A stretch of 39,308 nucleotides of DNA from Oxalobacteraceae bacterium (GCA_947464955.1 CANHZI010000019.1:1-39308), one strand, 5' to 3'; shown: positions 1 to 10,667, counted from the stretch's first letter. Made by a program: numbers and translations. Notes: generated by a model from the letters alone, not told the origin.

Positions 1-94
1 CATGTTCACGACAAAGTTCTGGGATTGGAGAGCCAGCTTCTGCCTGCTTCAGGATTGCGATAATCTGGCTGTCGGTGTAACGGGATGTCTTCAT
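1..94 (-). CDS. IS3-family transposase OrfA, N-terminal fragment (runs off left edge)
   Basis: Reverse-complement translation from ATG at 94: MKTSRYTDSQIIAILKQAEAGSPIPELCREH, typical IS3-family (IS407/IS51-like) OrfA N-terminus. Confidence 0.85.
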   Translation of the reverse strand, partial: MKTSRYTDSQIIAILKQAEAGSPIPELCREH

Positions 95-164
95 GTAAAA
101 CCTCTAAAAATCAAATTTAGAAAATTCTACTTATAAGTCCGATTATTTGTTGGGGGGATTACCA
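1..164 (-). mobile_element. Terminal part of an IS3-family insertion sequence; outer end near 164
   Basis: OrfA start at 94 preceded by a short leader ending in TGGTAATCCCCCC (revcomp of ~152-164), consistent with an IS terminus beginning TG. Exact end inferred. Confidence 0.6.
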
Positions 165-226
165 TCCGAAATAAAATTTCGGTGCGATCAGTCAAGCAAA
201 AGGCATCAAATACATCAACGAGGAAA

Positions 227-994
227 ATGAAAAAAATTACTTTTTCAGTATTTGTGGTTCTAGTTTCTCTTGCTGCTTGCTTTCTATTTGCAACATCTAT
301 CAAACAAAGCACGCCTAAGGAAGTTAGCAGGCCTGAAAATCAATCACAAGAACGTCCGTTTAATCCGAAGGCTTGTATAAAGGGCAGCGATAACAATATT
401 TACCTCGCGATTCGAGAGGCCGTTTTCAAACTACGAATTGACGAAAATCTCCCGCTGTATTCCATTAACCGAGCACGTCAAGATTCTAAGCTAAAGTTTC
501 CGGAACCGATCGATCGATCAGAATCGGAGGGTTGTTTAGCAAATCCGCTCCAAGTTTATAGTTTTCAATACAACGGAATTGGAACAATCTACGCTGAGGA
601 TTACACTCAATCAGCTTTACGATACGAATCTGAATTCACCTCTCTAATGAACGGAAAACATAAAGAAAAAGGACGCTGCGAAAAATGGCCAGTAGATTCC
701 CGGTTTACTGTCTGTCACCATCGCGACACTAAAATACAAGCCGTCGACCTTCATACAATTTACCAAGTGGATCCTTCCATCTATCCAACCCCAGACGGGC
801 GACCTTTTACTATATACTGTGATGATCATATTAACTTGGAAAATTGCAAATATACGTACAAGGTTGGCGATAAATTTGTGATTACAGTCAGGTTGCATGG
901 TACTGGTGTTTTCAGAGCAATTTCTGATGACGTCGAACGACGTTGGACTTTGGATTCATTGATCGTAAAAAATTATCGATGGGCCTCAAGATAG
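227..994 (+). CDS. Hypothetical exported/membrane-anchored protein
   Basis: ORF 182-994; likely start at 227 (MKKITFSVFVVLVSLAACFLFATS) with N-terminal hydrophobic segment and LAAC lipobox-like motif. No family recognised. Confidence 0.6.
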   Translation: MKKITFSVFVVLVSLAACFLFATSIKQSTPKEVSRPENQSQERPFNPKACIKGSDNNIYLAIREAVFKLRIDENLPLYSINRARQDSKLKFPEPIDRSESEGCLANPLQVYSFQYNGIGTIYAEDYTQSALRYESEFTSLMNGKHKEKGRCEKWPVDSRFTVCHHRDTKIQAVDLHTIYQVDPSIYPTPDGRPFTIYCDDHINLENCKYTYKVGDKFVITVRLHGTGVFRAISDDVERRWTLDSLIVKNYRWASR

Positions 995-1089
995 CCTTTT
1001 AGGGGGCACTATGAGACTGTACCCACCCAACGATTCTGCTATCGAATTGCGGTTTGGTTGGCCAACCATTTGCAAACGACTACCTTTGC

Positions 1090-2886
1090 TTATTTGCGAT
1101 CCCGCTGCCGCAACTCACGCTTTCTTGCATCAATTTCACTTTGCAAAACCAAGCCATGACTAGCCGGTGGTGGTGGCGCACTTGGTCTTTGTATCGATGG
1201 CACCCAAGGGTCGCGTAATGGTGTTTGTAGCGCCTCAGAGGTAGGCATGATGACGATGCCTGAAGTCAGCGGCTTAGGCGGTGCAGCGGATACGTTTAAT
1301 GTTGGCGCGCTTAGCTGTGCCGCTTTCAAATTGCCTCGATAAAACGCCTGCAGGTCAGCCTTGCTTGCGATGCGGGAAGCGTCGTCCAAATAAGTCATAT
1401 GCCCGCCCGCATAATTGCGCAACAAGATGCGATCCGGCATCGTTAGGCGTGTTAGATCTTGTTCAGTTTGGTAGAAAGGCGTTGCCAGATCGTGATAGCC
1501 ATTGAGTGCCAATACCCGCAATTGCGGATTGAGCTGCAAGGCCGCGCCTAGGTCTGGAATGCTGTCTGGCAGATCCTTACCAGCATGACGAAAATCCCAA
1601 TTTTCGATAGCGGTTCCCGATAACACATAAGTCGATGCATTGCGGTAGCGCAGTGTATCGCGCAGATAACTGGTGATGGCGCCAGAAAACGATGCAGTGA
1701 TCAGGGTACTTGAAGGATCACCCTCACTGGCCAAGGTACTGCCCAATGGCGCCGACACGCGGCCATCGTAGCGACCGAGTAAGGTACCTGAGATCAACTG
1801 GTTGCGGAACACGCCTGGTGGCATGTTGAAATTTTTCTGCCATGACGTTAGAGCCAGGCCAGTCGAGTCGCTCAGTAGCGGCAATAACTCGGTAGACGGA
1901 GCGCTGCCCGCTAACAGTAGATTGACTGCTGGTGCATAACGGCGAGCACTAAAGTCACGCATCTGAGCCATATAGGCGCTCACATCCTCTACCACAGGTC
2001 GGGTCAAACGATAGAATTGCCCTGTCGCCGCATAGCTAGGTAAAAAGCCGCTGCAACTTATACTAGCCTGTCCAACTACTCCGCAATTACTGTTGTAATT
2101 CATTGCAGGCGATTGCAACATCAGGCCCGTGAGTTTGACACCGGCACTCTCTAGCAGTGATGCCAACACGGCTGTGCGGGGCCCGCCGTAGGATTCTCCA
2201 AACAAATATTTGGGTGAAGATTGCCGCGCATTGACCGTGATGTATCGCTGTACAAAATCACGAAATACGGCTGCGTCAGCATCGACACTCCAAAAACTAC
2301 GATTAGTAAAAGGTGCTATCGCTTGCGACAACCCGGTACCGACTGCATCCACAAATACCAGATCGCTGGTATCTAACAAACTTTCAGCGTTGTCCACCAA
2401 AGCATAGGGACGCGCCACGGTGGTGGACGGCATACCGGTCGCCAGTCGTTTCGGGCCATAAGAACCTAAGTGCAGCCATATACTGGCTGAACCGGGGCCA
2501 CCGTTGTAAAAGAAAGTGATGGGTCGGTTGGCTGCGGCTTGATTATCGGCCGTATAAGCAACGTAAAAAAATGAAGCCTGATCCTGGCCCGTTCCATTTG
2601 CTTTCGCCGTCAAATGACCAGCTCTGGCAGTATAAGGAATGCTTACACCGCTCAGAGTGATACTGTGTGTCGTGGTCGCTGCAGCCTCAACTGCTGAGCT
2701 AAGCGACGCATTGGCAGTCGAGGAATAGCTTACCGTATCAACTAAGGTCCCCGGCAATTCCGCCACCGGTTCGACGGTACTAGCAGTGCTATTACCACTA
2801 TCACTACCTCCACCACAACCAATCAGGACTAACAGCAGCACGACCATGCCACCCTTTAGGCAATCATCTACAGATGTATTCATCAT
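1090..2886 (-). CDS. Peptidase S10 (serine carboxypeptidase-like) family lipoprotein
   Basis: Motifs FYNGGPGSASIWLHLGSYGP, FGESYGGPR (nucleophile Ser), NGYHDLATPF (Asp), GGHM (His). N-terminal lipobox-like VLIGCGGG. Confidence 0.88.
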   Translation of the reverse strand: MMNTSVDDCLKGGMVVLLLVLIGCGGGSDSGNSTASTVEPVAELPGTLVDTVSYSSTANASLSSAVEAAATTTHSITLSGVSIPYTARAGHLTAKANGTGQDQASFFYVAYTADNQAAANRPITFFYNGGPGSASIWLHLGSYGPKRLATGMPSTTVARPYALVDNAESLLDTSDLVFVDAVGTGLSQAIAPFTNRSFWSVDADAAVFRDFVQRYITVNARQSSPKYLFGESYGGPRTAVLASLLESAGVKLTGLMLQSPAMNYNSNCGVVGQASISCSGFLPSYAATGQFYRLTRPVVEDVSAYMAQMRDFSARRYAPAVNLLLAGSAPSTELLPLLSDSTGLALTSWQKNFNMPPGVFRNQLISGTLLGRYDGRVSAPLGSTLASEGDPSSTLITASFSGAITSYLRDTLRYRNASTYVLSGTAIENWDFRHAGKDLPDSIPDLGAALQLNPQLRVLALNGYHDLATPFYQTEQDLTRLTMPDRILLRNYAGGHMTYLDDASRIASKADLQAFYRGNLKAAQLSAPTLNVSAAPPKPLTSGIVIMPTSEALQTPLRDPWVPSIQRPSAPPPPASHGLVLQSEIDARKRELRQRDRK

Positions 2887-3112
2887 CTACCTCCAGGCAC
2901 ATAAATATTGAGTAAATGCAGCGCTACTTGTTCCGAATACTTTTTAGCAAATCGAAAACACGGCGCGATCAATAAACGGACATTACAGAAAGGCATTTCT
3001 TGTTTGGCATGTTTGCTTGCGTTCAAGCATAGCTTGCCGCTCAATAGAAAATCCTTTGCAGGTCAAGTACTGTTCTGGCTGTCTAACAATAAGCGTTCGC
3101 GAATACAAAGGT

Positions 3113-4174
3113 TCACCACTTGGTTCCTATCCCCAATTTATAGCTATGGTTTTTCAGATTCCCCCCTGAGAATCCAATCACATCCACGATCAGTTTGCCC
3201 GTGAGATAAATTTGTGCATTAAGTTGATAGCGCAATCCGGCCTCTGATTGCAGGATCAATTTGACCGGAATGTTTTGCGGGAAAAGAACGTCAGCTTTAG
3301 CATAGACGTCCCATTTTTCATTCTCAAATTTGCGTTTGTATTCTGTCGAAAGCAACCATGTGTTGAGCCCTACCTGTGTAGGACGACTACCAATCACTAA
3401 CTTATTGTAGGTAGCGATGACTTCCCAGCTGCCACTCTCGTCCTTCCATAGCTTTCGACCTAAACCTAAACCGTTATAGTGTAGATCACTATCTGCGGTC
3501 ACGCGGTCACGCTGATAGAAGCTATTGCCGCGTGTGAACCACGCTGGGGTCAGAAAATAGTCAACTGAGTACTCGAGCTTTTGACTGTCCTCTGTTTTCT
3601 CACCATCTTCGCTATCGTTGCGTTTCTTGACGTCAACCGTATGACGCCAGGCATTATGTTGGACGGTGAGATTGAGATCGACCTCGGCATAACGTGTTTG
3701 GGTTTTATTCTGAAGACTTTCGATACTGGCCTCGGCACGTCCATGAAAGGATTGTTGCTTAAGCGGATCAGTGTTTTCTACATTCTCTGATTTTTCAAAT
3801 CCTATCTCGCTAAGCGCTATCGATTTACCCGCGATCAGTGCATATCCGGGTGTATCGCTCTGTAGATTCGTTTTCAAGATTTGGCCAGACTTCAAACGAA
3901 GATCAATCGCGCCGTCGGTGACGATACTGCCGACACTATCTAAATTGATAGTTAGCTCGCCTGCATACTCGGTCTTGAGCACTAATTTATTTGCACCGAT
4001 TCTAAGCAGCTGACCACTTAAGAGATCGGCGTTCTTCAGATGAACAGTGTCTGCCAAAACGCCCTTGCCAAGGCTAGTGAGTAGTATGCATGCAATACAG
4101 TGATGCAAAATTAGTCGCATCTGCTCACGCTTTGTCGCGATCGCGAAACAAAACTTCTTTGTCATTGAAAGCAC
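3113..4174 (-). CDS. DUF481 domain-containing outer-membrane protein
   Basis: N-terminal signal-like segment, DTVHLKNADLLSGQLLRIGANKLVLKTEYAGELTINLDSVGSI, C-terminal beta-rich barrel ending in LGIGTKW. Start may be internal (MRLIL at 4120). Confidence 0.75.
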   Translation of the reverse strand: MLSMTKKFCFAIATKREQMRLILHHCIACILLTSLGKGVLADTVHLKNADLLSGQLLRIGANKLVLKTEYAGELTINLDSVGSIVTDGAIDLRLKSGQILKTNLQSDTPGYALIAGKSIALSEIGFEKSENVENTDPLKQQSFHGRAEASIESLQNKTQTRYAEVDLNLTVQHNAWRHTVDVKKRNDSEDGEKTEDSQKLEYSVDYFLTPAWFTRGNSFYQRDRVTADSDLHYNGLGLGRKLWKDESGSWEVIATYNKLVIGSRPTQVGLNTWLLSTEYKRKFENEKWDVYAKADVLFPQNIPVKLILQSEAGLRYQLNAQIYLTGKLIVDVIGFSGGNLKNHSYKLGIGTKW

Positions 4175-4441
4175 ACTTTGAAATGTTTAGATGGCCTCGA
4201 TTGTATCGAAGTCTTTGAAACTCTGAGCAGCCTAAATAGCAATAAAGCGTGATTTATCTACAAGTTGCAACAAAGCCTATTTCACCTTAAATACCAAACA
4301 AAGCATGTTGTAAATGCCGAACATAACAACGCGCTACCCTCGCCTTGCAGAATGAGGGAGCGTATATTGGCGTGGCTGCAAACTGATAGTCATCGTTTAT
4401 TTCAAAAATATATCACTTGAAAAAGTAAAGAAGGAGACTCT

Positions 4442-5005
4442 ATGAACTTACTACAACTCTGGCTACCAATCATCGTCAGTGCAGTCGGCATCTTCATCGC
4501 CAGCAGCCTGATTCATATGGTATTTAAATGGCACAATTCTGAATATAAGCCTCTGCCGAACGATGACGCCGTGCGTGCCGTTCTGAATGCAGCACAATTG
4601 GCACCTGGTCTATATAGCACTCCGCATTGCGTTGATATGAAAGACATGCAGAGTCCAGATATGCAGCAAAAGATGAAAGAAGGTCCGGTCGCTTTAATCA
4701 CTTTGCGCAAACCAGGTTTGCCTGAGATGGGAAAATACATGGTGCAATGGTTCTTGCTGAACATCGGCATCGCCGCACTTGGTGGTCTGCTGGCGCTGCA
4801 AACGATGGGGCTACACGCGAATCCTCACTATGCAGGTCATTTTGTCGGTTTGTTTTCTTTAATCGTCTATGGCGCAGGTAGTGTGCAAGAGTCGATCTGG
4901 ATGGGGCGTCCATGGAGCGCAACATTCAAAAATCTACTCGATGCGTTGATCTATGGCGTAGTTAGCGCTGTCGCGTTTTGGCAATTATGGCCAGTGGCCG
5001 CTTAG
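4442..5005 (+). CDS. Hypothetical integral membrane protein
   Basis: 187 aa, several hydrophobic helices, good RBS (aaggaga) upstream. Confidence 0.75.
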   Translation: MNLLQLWLPIIVSAVGIFIASSLIHMVFKWHNSEYKPLPNDDAVRAVLNAAQLAPGLYSTPHCVDMKDMQSPDMQQKMKEGPVALITLRKPGLPEMGKYMVQWFLLNIGIAALGGLLALQTMGLHANPHYAGHFVGLFSLIVYGAGSVQESIWMGRPWSATFKNLLDALIYGVVSAVAFWQLWPVAA

Positions 5006-5045
5006 GGCGTTGCCACAGTCGCTTATTGCGCCCAACACATATTTC

Positions 5046-5085
5046 AAAATAACGGCATCCAGTTTGGTTTGGATGCCGTTATTTT
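5046..5085 (+). terminator. Rho-independent terminator-like hairpin
   Basis: Perfect 16-bp inverted repeat AAAATAACGGCATCCA / TGGATGCCGTTATTTT with 8-nt loop, downstream of 4442-5005. Confidence 0.85.
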
Positions 5086-5195
5086 GAGGATGAAGCATCT
5101 CGCTGCAAGCTGCCAGCACCATTACACTTCTGCCTTTGTTGAACAGATCAAGTTCAACCCTTACTGATTTGAACAACAAGCAGAGGACACAGACT

Positions 5196-5702
5196 ATGAC
5201 ACTGTCGCCAACAACACTTTTTCCATCGGTGGGCATTGGCCTGCTTTCCCGTATTTTGCTTTTATTTAGTTTATTGATCTCTAGCCTGTTGACACCTGCG
5301 TTGGCCCACGCTCAAGCAGAAGAGCAAGAAGTGCGCGCAGCAGTTAACGGTCTATACCGTGCTTTGAGCGATCAAGATGCAACAGCCTTCTCCACTTACT
5401 TGATGCCGCAAGGATTCACGGAATTCAATCCCGACTGGCCTGGTGTCCGTCGCCTCGATATGAAGGTTTTCAAAAGTATCTTCGAGTCCGGTGCAAAAAT
5501 TGACTTAAGTGTCGCTGAGCTTCAAGTGCATTTAATATCAGCCGGAAACGCAGTTACCACTGGCTACCGTGTAGGCACCATCACCCCGCCCGGTGGTGTC
5601 GCCATCAAAAGCCGTTTAGCGCTGACCATGATTTGGGCTAAGCATCTGGTGCAATGGAAACTACAACACGTCCATTTGTCAGAGGAGAAATCTGATCAGT
5701 AG
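5196..5702 (+). CDS. Secreted NTF2/SnoaL-like (DUF4440-type) protein
   Basis: Signal peptide LLLFSLLISSLLTPALAHAQA followed by EEQEVRAAVNGLYRALSDQDATAFSTYL..., typical NTF2-like length and start. Start chosen at 5196. Confidence 0.6.
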   Translation: MTLSPTTLFPSVGIGLLSRILLLFSLLISSLLTPALAHAQAEEQEVRAAVNGLYRALSDQDATAFSTYLMPQGFTEFNPDWPGVRRLDMKVFKSIFESGAKIDLSVAELQVHLISAGNAVTTGYRVGTITPPGGVAIKSRLALTMIWAKHLVQWKLQHVHLSEEKSDQ

Positions 5703-5845
5703 AGGTCCAACATTTCAAGCATGACTGCTCAACGAGGCACACGTCATAATCAGCACAGGAAACCAACACTTAGCGGCAAGCCACATCCTCAACGCATAGA
5801 ATTCATCCTAGAATAGCGACATCAAACTCGCTCTAGAGGCATTTT

Positions 5846-6970
5846 ATGCGCACATCATTCAAGCGAACCAGCGCGTTCGCCGCCCCTTTCATCTTTTTCA
5901 TTGCCCTCGTCTTAATGGCGCCCGCCTCGGCCAGCGAGGTGGTCAAAGTCACTGGCGAAGGGAACAAGGTTTTGCTTCTCGACGACGGTAGTGTGATCAC
6001 TTGGAAAAACGCGAAAGATGGCTTGGTCAAAGTTAAACTGCCAGCAAAAGCTGTCGACATTGCATCAGGCGCTCGCCAATACGCCGTACTCGAGGATGGC
6101 AGTCTATATAGCTGGGATGTGCAGAATAATGAAGCGGCAAGTCAGTTCTTGGCGGTCAAAGACGTCAAGAATATTCAAGTCGCGGGGGCTACGGTCTTAG
6201 TCCTCTTGCGTGATGGACAGGTCATGGCCTGGGGGCCACGCGGCAGTGGCTTGATTGGCGATGGCTTACATCCTAAGCGTTATCTTGAGGATGGTCCTCC
6301 CGCGAAAAATCCTGTCTTGGTGCCGAATGTCAGTCGCGTCATCCAGCTTTCGGTTGGCTATTCTCATGCCTTAGCCTTAACCGAAGATCATCGCGTATTG
6401 GCATGGGGCTCAAACTTCTACGGTGCCTTGGGCCGCGAGCCTCGTCGCGAGCTACCTATAGACTCGGCTGAAGAAATTCCTGGCTTGGGCGATGTCGTCG
6501 CCGTGGTTGCAGGCAATGGCGTTTCTAGCGCGCTCAAGAAAGACGGCACAGTTTGGGTCTGGGGCGCTAACTGGCATGCGCAGTTTGGCAATGGCGATCG
6601 AACCGATCCACCCGGCGTTGGCTATGGCTATGTGCTGACACCGCAACAAGTTAAGGGCATCAATAATGTCACGCATCTGACATTAGGGCTGGCGGGCCGA
6701 CATACGATGGTGTTACTCAAAGATGGCAGTCTGCGCGCTTGGGGCAATACAGATTGGGGACAAATTGGGGCCGGTGTTAGTGGCACATTTCAAGAGAAGC
6801 CAGTCACGCCTAAAATTAACAATATCAAGAGTGTTTTCGCGGTTGGCAACAATACTTTCGCTGTCAAAAAAGATGGTAGTTTCTGGGCTTGGGGCTCAGG
6901 TGATAGAGGAAGCTGGCCATTTACAAAAAACACTAAAATCCCAGAGAAAATCGAGATTCCTTCCAACTAA
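5846..6970 (+). CDS. Secreted RCC1-repeat beta-propeller protein
   Basis: Signal peptide then repeated xxHALALTEDHRVLAWGSNFYGALG / HTMVLLKDGSLRAWGNTDWGQIGAG units characteristic of RCC1 repeats. Confidence 0.85.
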   Translation: MRTSFKRTSAFAAPFIFFIALVLMAPASASEVVKVTGEGNKVLLLDDGSVITWKNAKDGLVKVKLPAKAVDIASGARQYAVLEDGSLYSWDVQNNEAASQFLAVKDVKNIQVAGATVLVLLRDGQVMAWGPRGSGLIGDGLHPKRYLEDGPPAKNPVLVPNVSRVIQLSVGYSHALALTEDHRVLAWGSNFYGALGREPRRELPIDSAEEIPGLGDVVAVVAGNGVSSALKKDGTVWVWGANWHAQFGNGDRTDPPGVGYGYVLTPQQVKGINNVTHLTLGLAGRHTMVLLKDGSLRAWGNTDWGQIGAGVSGTFQEKPVTPKINNIKSVFAVGNNTFAVKKDGSFWAWGSGDRGSWPFTKNTKIPEKIEIPSN

Positions 6971-7023
6971 AGCTTGCTCAGCTTGAGGGGCAAGCGCGTG
7001 TTTGTTTACGCCACCGCGTTCGT

Positions 7024-8109
7024 CTACGCACTCACTCGCTTGGCAAGCTTAGCGCCGAGCGCGATGAAAGGCTTCTCTATAAATCGGTGACAGCACCAAC
7101 TGATCGCGAGTACGGCCAAAAATATCAGGAAAAGGAAAGTCGCCTGATATTCGCTATGGAGATTTCCAAGATTGCGCGAAATTGCTAGCGCGGCGACGAT
7201 GATCCCCATATGAACTAAGTAAATCGAGTACGAGACATCACCTAGCTCAACTAAAAATTTGGGCAAGCACCATCCTTTTAATTTTTCTATTCCTATCAAA
7301 CCGTAAATGATAAAAGCACTGCCAAGGCCAAAGCTCAAGGTGCGGGGGCTTGATGTCAAAAGCCCCTGCTGTAAGGTTTGATATGCGCCAATGAAGAATA
7401 AAATGAGTCCAACGAACAATACCAGTACCGGCAAATATAGGGATTCACGCCGGATTAAGAAAAACACCACACATCCAAACAAAAATTCCAATAACATCGG
7501 ATCTAGGATGATGTCGCGAACGTAGCCCGTGGGCAGAAACTCTGTCGCATACCATGCAAAGGGTAGCAAAAACCAAATGAGCAGGCACACGAAGTAGCGA
7601 GCACGAAAGAAAAACAAGATACATGCCATCGAAGCATAAAAATACATTTCGAAAGCTAAACTCCAGGCTTGCGGCACCACGTCGTTGTACTTATTTACCA
7701 GCCAAAAATTCTTCAACAAGGTTTGAAAATTGTTCTCAATAAAATCGATATTGAGTCCTTTTGTGCAGCAAAAAATGACGAGAAAAACAGTCCAATATAA
7801 GGGATAGATTCGAAACAAGCGACGAACCAGAAAACTCAAACTCAACTGTAGATTAGATACCTGTGCAGATTGGACCAGGTGCTTTTGTGCAGCAGTGCAG
7901 ATCACAAGTCCTGAAATAACGAAGAAAATATCGACACCCGCATAAGCGAAGGTATGGATTAATCCCCCACCTAAGTACTCAGGCAAATTAATGGAAGATA
8001 AGGCAAGAGTGTGCCCAACCACGACTAATAAAGCCGCTACGGCACGCATTGCTTGAACGTTCAGGAGGGTTGTTGGATTCGCATCGACTGCAGACGAAGT
8101 GCTATGCAT
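7024..8109 (-). CDS. Acyltransferase 3 family (OafA/YrhL-like) membrane protein
   Basis: NVQAMRAVAALLVVVGHTLAL, GVDIFFVISGLVI, multiple TM helices, SYSIYLVHMGII, C-terminal FIEKPF. Start assigned at 8109 (MHSTSS). Confidence 0.88.
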   Translation of the reverse strand: MHSTSSAVDANPTTLLNVQAMRAVAALLVVVGHTLALSSINLPEYLGGGLIHTFAYAGVDIFFVISGLVICTAAQKHLVQSAQVSNLQLSLSFLVRRLFRIYPLYWTVFLVIFCCTKGLNIDFIENNFQTLLKNFWLVNKYNDVVPQAWSLAFEMYFYASMACILFFFRARYFVCLLIWFLLPFAWYATEFLPTGYVRDIILDPMLLEFLFGCVVFFLIRRESLYLPVLVLFVGLILFFIGAYQTLQQGLLTSSPRTLSFGLGSAFIIYGLIGIEKLKGWCLPKFLVELGDVSYSIYLVHMGIIVAALAISRNLGNLHSEYQATFLFLIFLAVLAISWCCHRFIEKPFIALGAKLAKRVSA

Positions 8110-8290
8110 TCTTATTCTCGCTTTTGTTATCCCGCCATTATAGCGATACCAGCAGGATACTTCGAGCGCTAAACTCGGCAACAATATAGCCTTCCAAGCG
8201 CAAGCCCTCAATCTGATGTGATCATAGCCACAACAACCATGAGGGCTTTCGCTCTGTTCTACCAACAAAAATCAAGATTAAAGCCGGACG

Positions 8291-10144
8291 CTAACTTAGC
8301 CTAAGCGTGGAATTCGGCGATTTTCTGATCGCTGTAGGTAGCTTGTTTTCTGAAATTGAAAAAGACGACATCGCTCCCTTCAGGATACGCACCTGCTCTT
8401 CCAATGCCCCAGCAGCAGCTGCTGCCTGTTCAACCAAGGCCGCATTTTGCTGCGTCGCTTCATCCATATGTTCAAGCGCGTGATTGACTTGTTGAATACC
8501 GTCACTTTGTTCCGCCGATGCCACCGTAATCTCGCTAATCACAGCTGCGACTTGCTTGATCGCATCAACGATATCGCTCATTGATGCTCCGGCTCTGTCG
8601 ACCAAAACTGAACCCTCATTCACTTTACCGACAGAATCATTAATTAAGGCCTTAATTTCTTGGGCAGCAGACGCACTACGTTGCGCCAATATCCGTACTT
8701 CGCTGGCAACAACTGCGAAGCCACGGCCTTGTTCACCCGCACGTGCAGCTTCAACCGCCGCGTTCAACGCCAAGATATTGGTTTGGAAGGCAATGCCCTC
8801 AATCACGCTAATAATGTCAACGATTTTCTTCGAGCTATCTGTGATGCCTTGCATCGTGACGACGACTTGATCGACCACTTTGCCACCTTCAAATGCCAGA
8901 TCGGATGCATTCAAAGCCATCTTATTCGCCTCTTTCGCATTTTCAGCATTATGGGCCACAGCGCTCGTCAGTTCCTCCATACTGGCCGAAGTTTCTTCTA
9001 GCGTAGAGGCTTGCTGTTCAGTACGCGACGATAGATCCATATTGCCATTTGCAATTTCAGATGCACCGACTTCAATCGACTCCGTCGCTTTCCGCACATC
9101 AACCACCATCGATTGAATTTGATCAATGAAATGGTTGAAAGCCTGCGCAGTTTGGGCTACCTCATCTTCACCACTAACATGAATACGACGACTCAAATCA
9201 CCACCGCCGCCATCAGCGATTTCAGTCATCGCATCCCGTACATGCTGTAGACCATTTAGTAAGCGGCCCACCACTAGTGTCGTCAGAGGCAACAATACTG
9301 CGAGGACAATCAGCAGGACCACAGCTGAAGTCATCACCAAATGGTCAAGCGCCTCAAGGGCTTTTCCTTTATCGATCACCAATCCCATGTAAATTTCAGA
9401 ACCAGAGATTCTTTGTAATAGTAGAAAATGCGATTTGCCGTCGATATCGAGCACAACAGGATCAGTTGCTTTCGCCAATGCAGGCAGCTTTTCCACAGCC
9501 AAATCAGCCGCCAGTTCTTTGGAAAATTTCATGACCTTGGTTTGGTCAGGATGAGCCAAGATCTGCCCACTCTTATCTAACAAAAAGGCGTAACCACCAC
9601 CAGCGAGCTTGATGGTCATAATTTGTTCAACGATTTTGGTCAGGAACACATCGGAACCCACCACGCCGTCGGCACCTCCATTGACTGGCGCTGCAAAAGA
9701 AATCATCAAACCCGGAGGCGCCACACCCATGTATGGTGCGGTGACGATAGTCTTTTTAGCCTCTGTTGCCTCTTTATACCAAGGCCTGACGGTTGGGTCA
9801 TAGCCTGCAGGCGGTGGATCATCCGGTACATTCACGAAGGTCTTATCTGGCTTCCCTTGATATACGCTCAAAAAGTTTCCGGCTCGTTGCACCATGTTCA
9901 GCGATGTTAGCAAATCGGCGCCACTGCCTAGGCTAGTCGCCATACTCGTCATCATCGCCATATTGGTTTGTATCCAATTACCGAGAAGAGCGTTATAGCC
10001 AGAGGCAACGCCCCGCATTTCTTTATTGAGGTCAGTCTCGATCTGTGACTTTAAGCGCATATAACTACTGATGGTTAACATGATGGTGCAGATCGTGATC
10101 AACACACCAATTACAGCAATTAGCCTCGTTTTTAGAGAGTTCAT
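8291..10144 (-). CDS. Methyl-accepting chemotaxis protein with periplasmic Cache sensor domain
   Basis: N-terminal TM, Cache-like RPWYKEA..., HAMP segment, hallmark hairpin [48 protein letters not shown]. Start at 10144 (MNSLKTRL). Confidence 0.93.
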   Translation of the reverse strand: MNSLKTRLIAVIGVLITICTIMLTISSYMRLKSQIETDLNKEMRGVASGYNALLGNWIQTNMAMMTSMATSLGSGADLLTSLNMVQRAGNFLSVYQGKPDKTFVNVPDDPPPAGYDPTVRPWYKEATEAKKTIVTAPYMGVAPPGLMISFAAPVNGGADGVVGSDVFLTKIVEQIMTIKLAGGGYAFLLDKSGQILAHPDQTKVMKFSKELAADLAVEKLPALAKATDPVVLDIDGKSHFLLLQRISGSEIYMGLVIDKGKALEALDHLVMTSAVVLLIVLAVLLPLTTLVVGRLLNGLQHVRDAMTEIADGGGGDLSRRIHVSGEDEVAQTAQAFNHFIDQIQSMVVDVRKATESIEVGASEIANGNMDLSSRTEQQASTLEETSASMEELTSAVAHNAENAKEANKMALNASDLAFEGGKVVDQVVVTMQGITDSSKKIVDIISVIEGIAFQTNILALNAAVEAARAGEQGRGFAVVASEVRILAQRSASAAQEIKALINDSVGKVNEGSVLVDRAGASMSDIVDAIKQVAAVISEITVASAEQSDGIQQVNHALEHMDEATQQNAALVEQAAAAAGALEEQVRILKGAMSSFSISENKLPTAIRKSPNSTLRLS

Positions 10145-10588
10145 ATTGTTTTCCAATCCGACCATGTCAACAGAAAATAGGCACCGACCTCTGCGCGCTA
10201 CCGCAAGCATCAGACATCGCTTTGCCCAATAAAGTCTCATCTTACCGATAAGAAATAAAAGTGCAATACAGAAACTTTAGGGAACACAACGCAGAAATTT
10301 AGGGTTTGATCACGAGGTACTAAGTACCGATACGTTCGCAAAACGAGTTCGCTTCAAGCTGGTGCACAAAAACCGATAAGCAGCAAGGATTGGTCCATTT
10401 TCCTAGCGCCCATCGAATCAATCCGCCGTCTCCATGCACCTTCTGGGGGCGCAGCAAACAGTCCTCTACTTGGAAACTATTTTTCAACGGTGTTGCAAAA
10501 TTCCATCACATCCTATGCCTTGATTAGCCATCGCCCAACAGGATGTGATTGCTGCTGTGCCTTGTTTTAAGTTTGATTTCAAAAATAT

Positions 10589-10617
10589 TTGACAAAAAGA
10601 AAATTCAATTCTACAGT
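10589..10617 (+). promoter_or_regulatory. Putative sigma70 promoter of the blaI-like gene
   Basis: TTGACA (10589-10594), 17-bp spacer, TACAGT (10612-10617). Confidence 0.55.
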
Positions 10618-10623
10618 TCAAAT

Positions 10624-10637
10624 TCTACATGTGTAGA
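10624..10637. promoter_or_regulatory. Putative BlaI/MecI-type operator
   Basis: TCTACATGTGTAGA with TACA-NN-TGTA core, just downstream of the predicted -10 and upstream of the BlaI-like CDS; matches known TACA/TGTA operator logic. Confidence 0.6.
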
Positions 10638-10667
10638 GAAACACATACTCAATCTTGATCGAATCCT

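Noticed and set aside
2908-3204. 98-aa plus-strand ORF between the S10 and DUF481 genes
   Set aside because: No RBS-supported start or family signature, and overlaps the end of the DUF481 CDS.
3369-3382. CCTACCTGTGTAGG, another CTAC-N4-GTAG palindrome
   Set aside because: Inside the DUF481 coding region; such an 8-bp-core motif is expected about once by chance in a window of this size.
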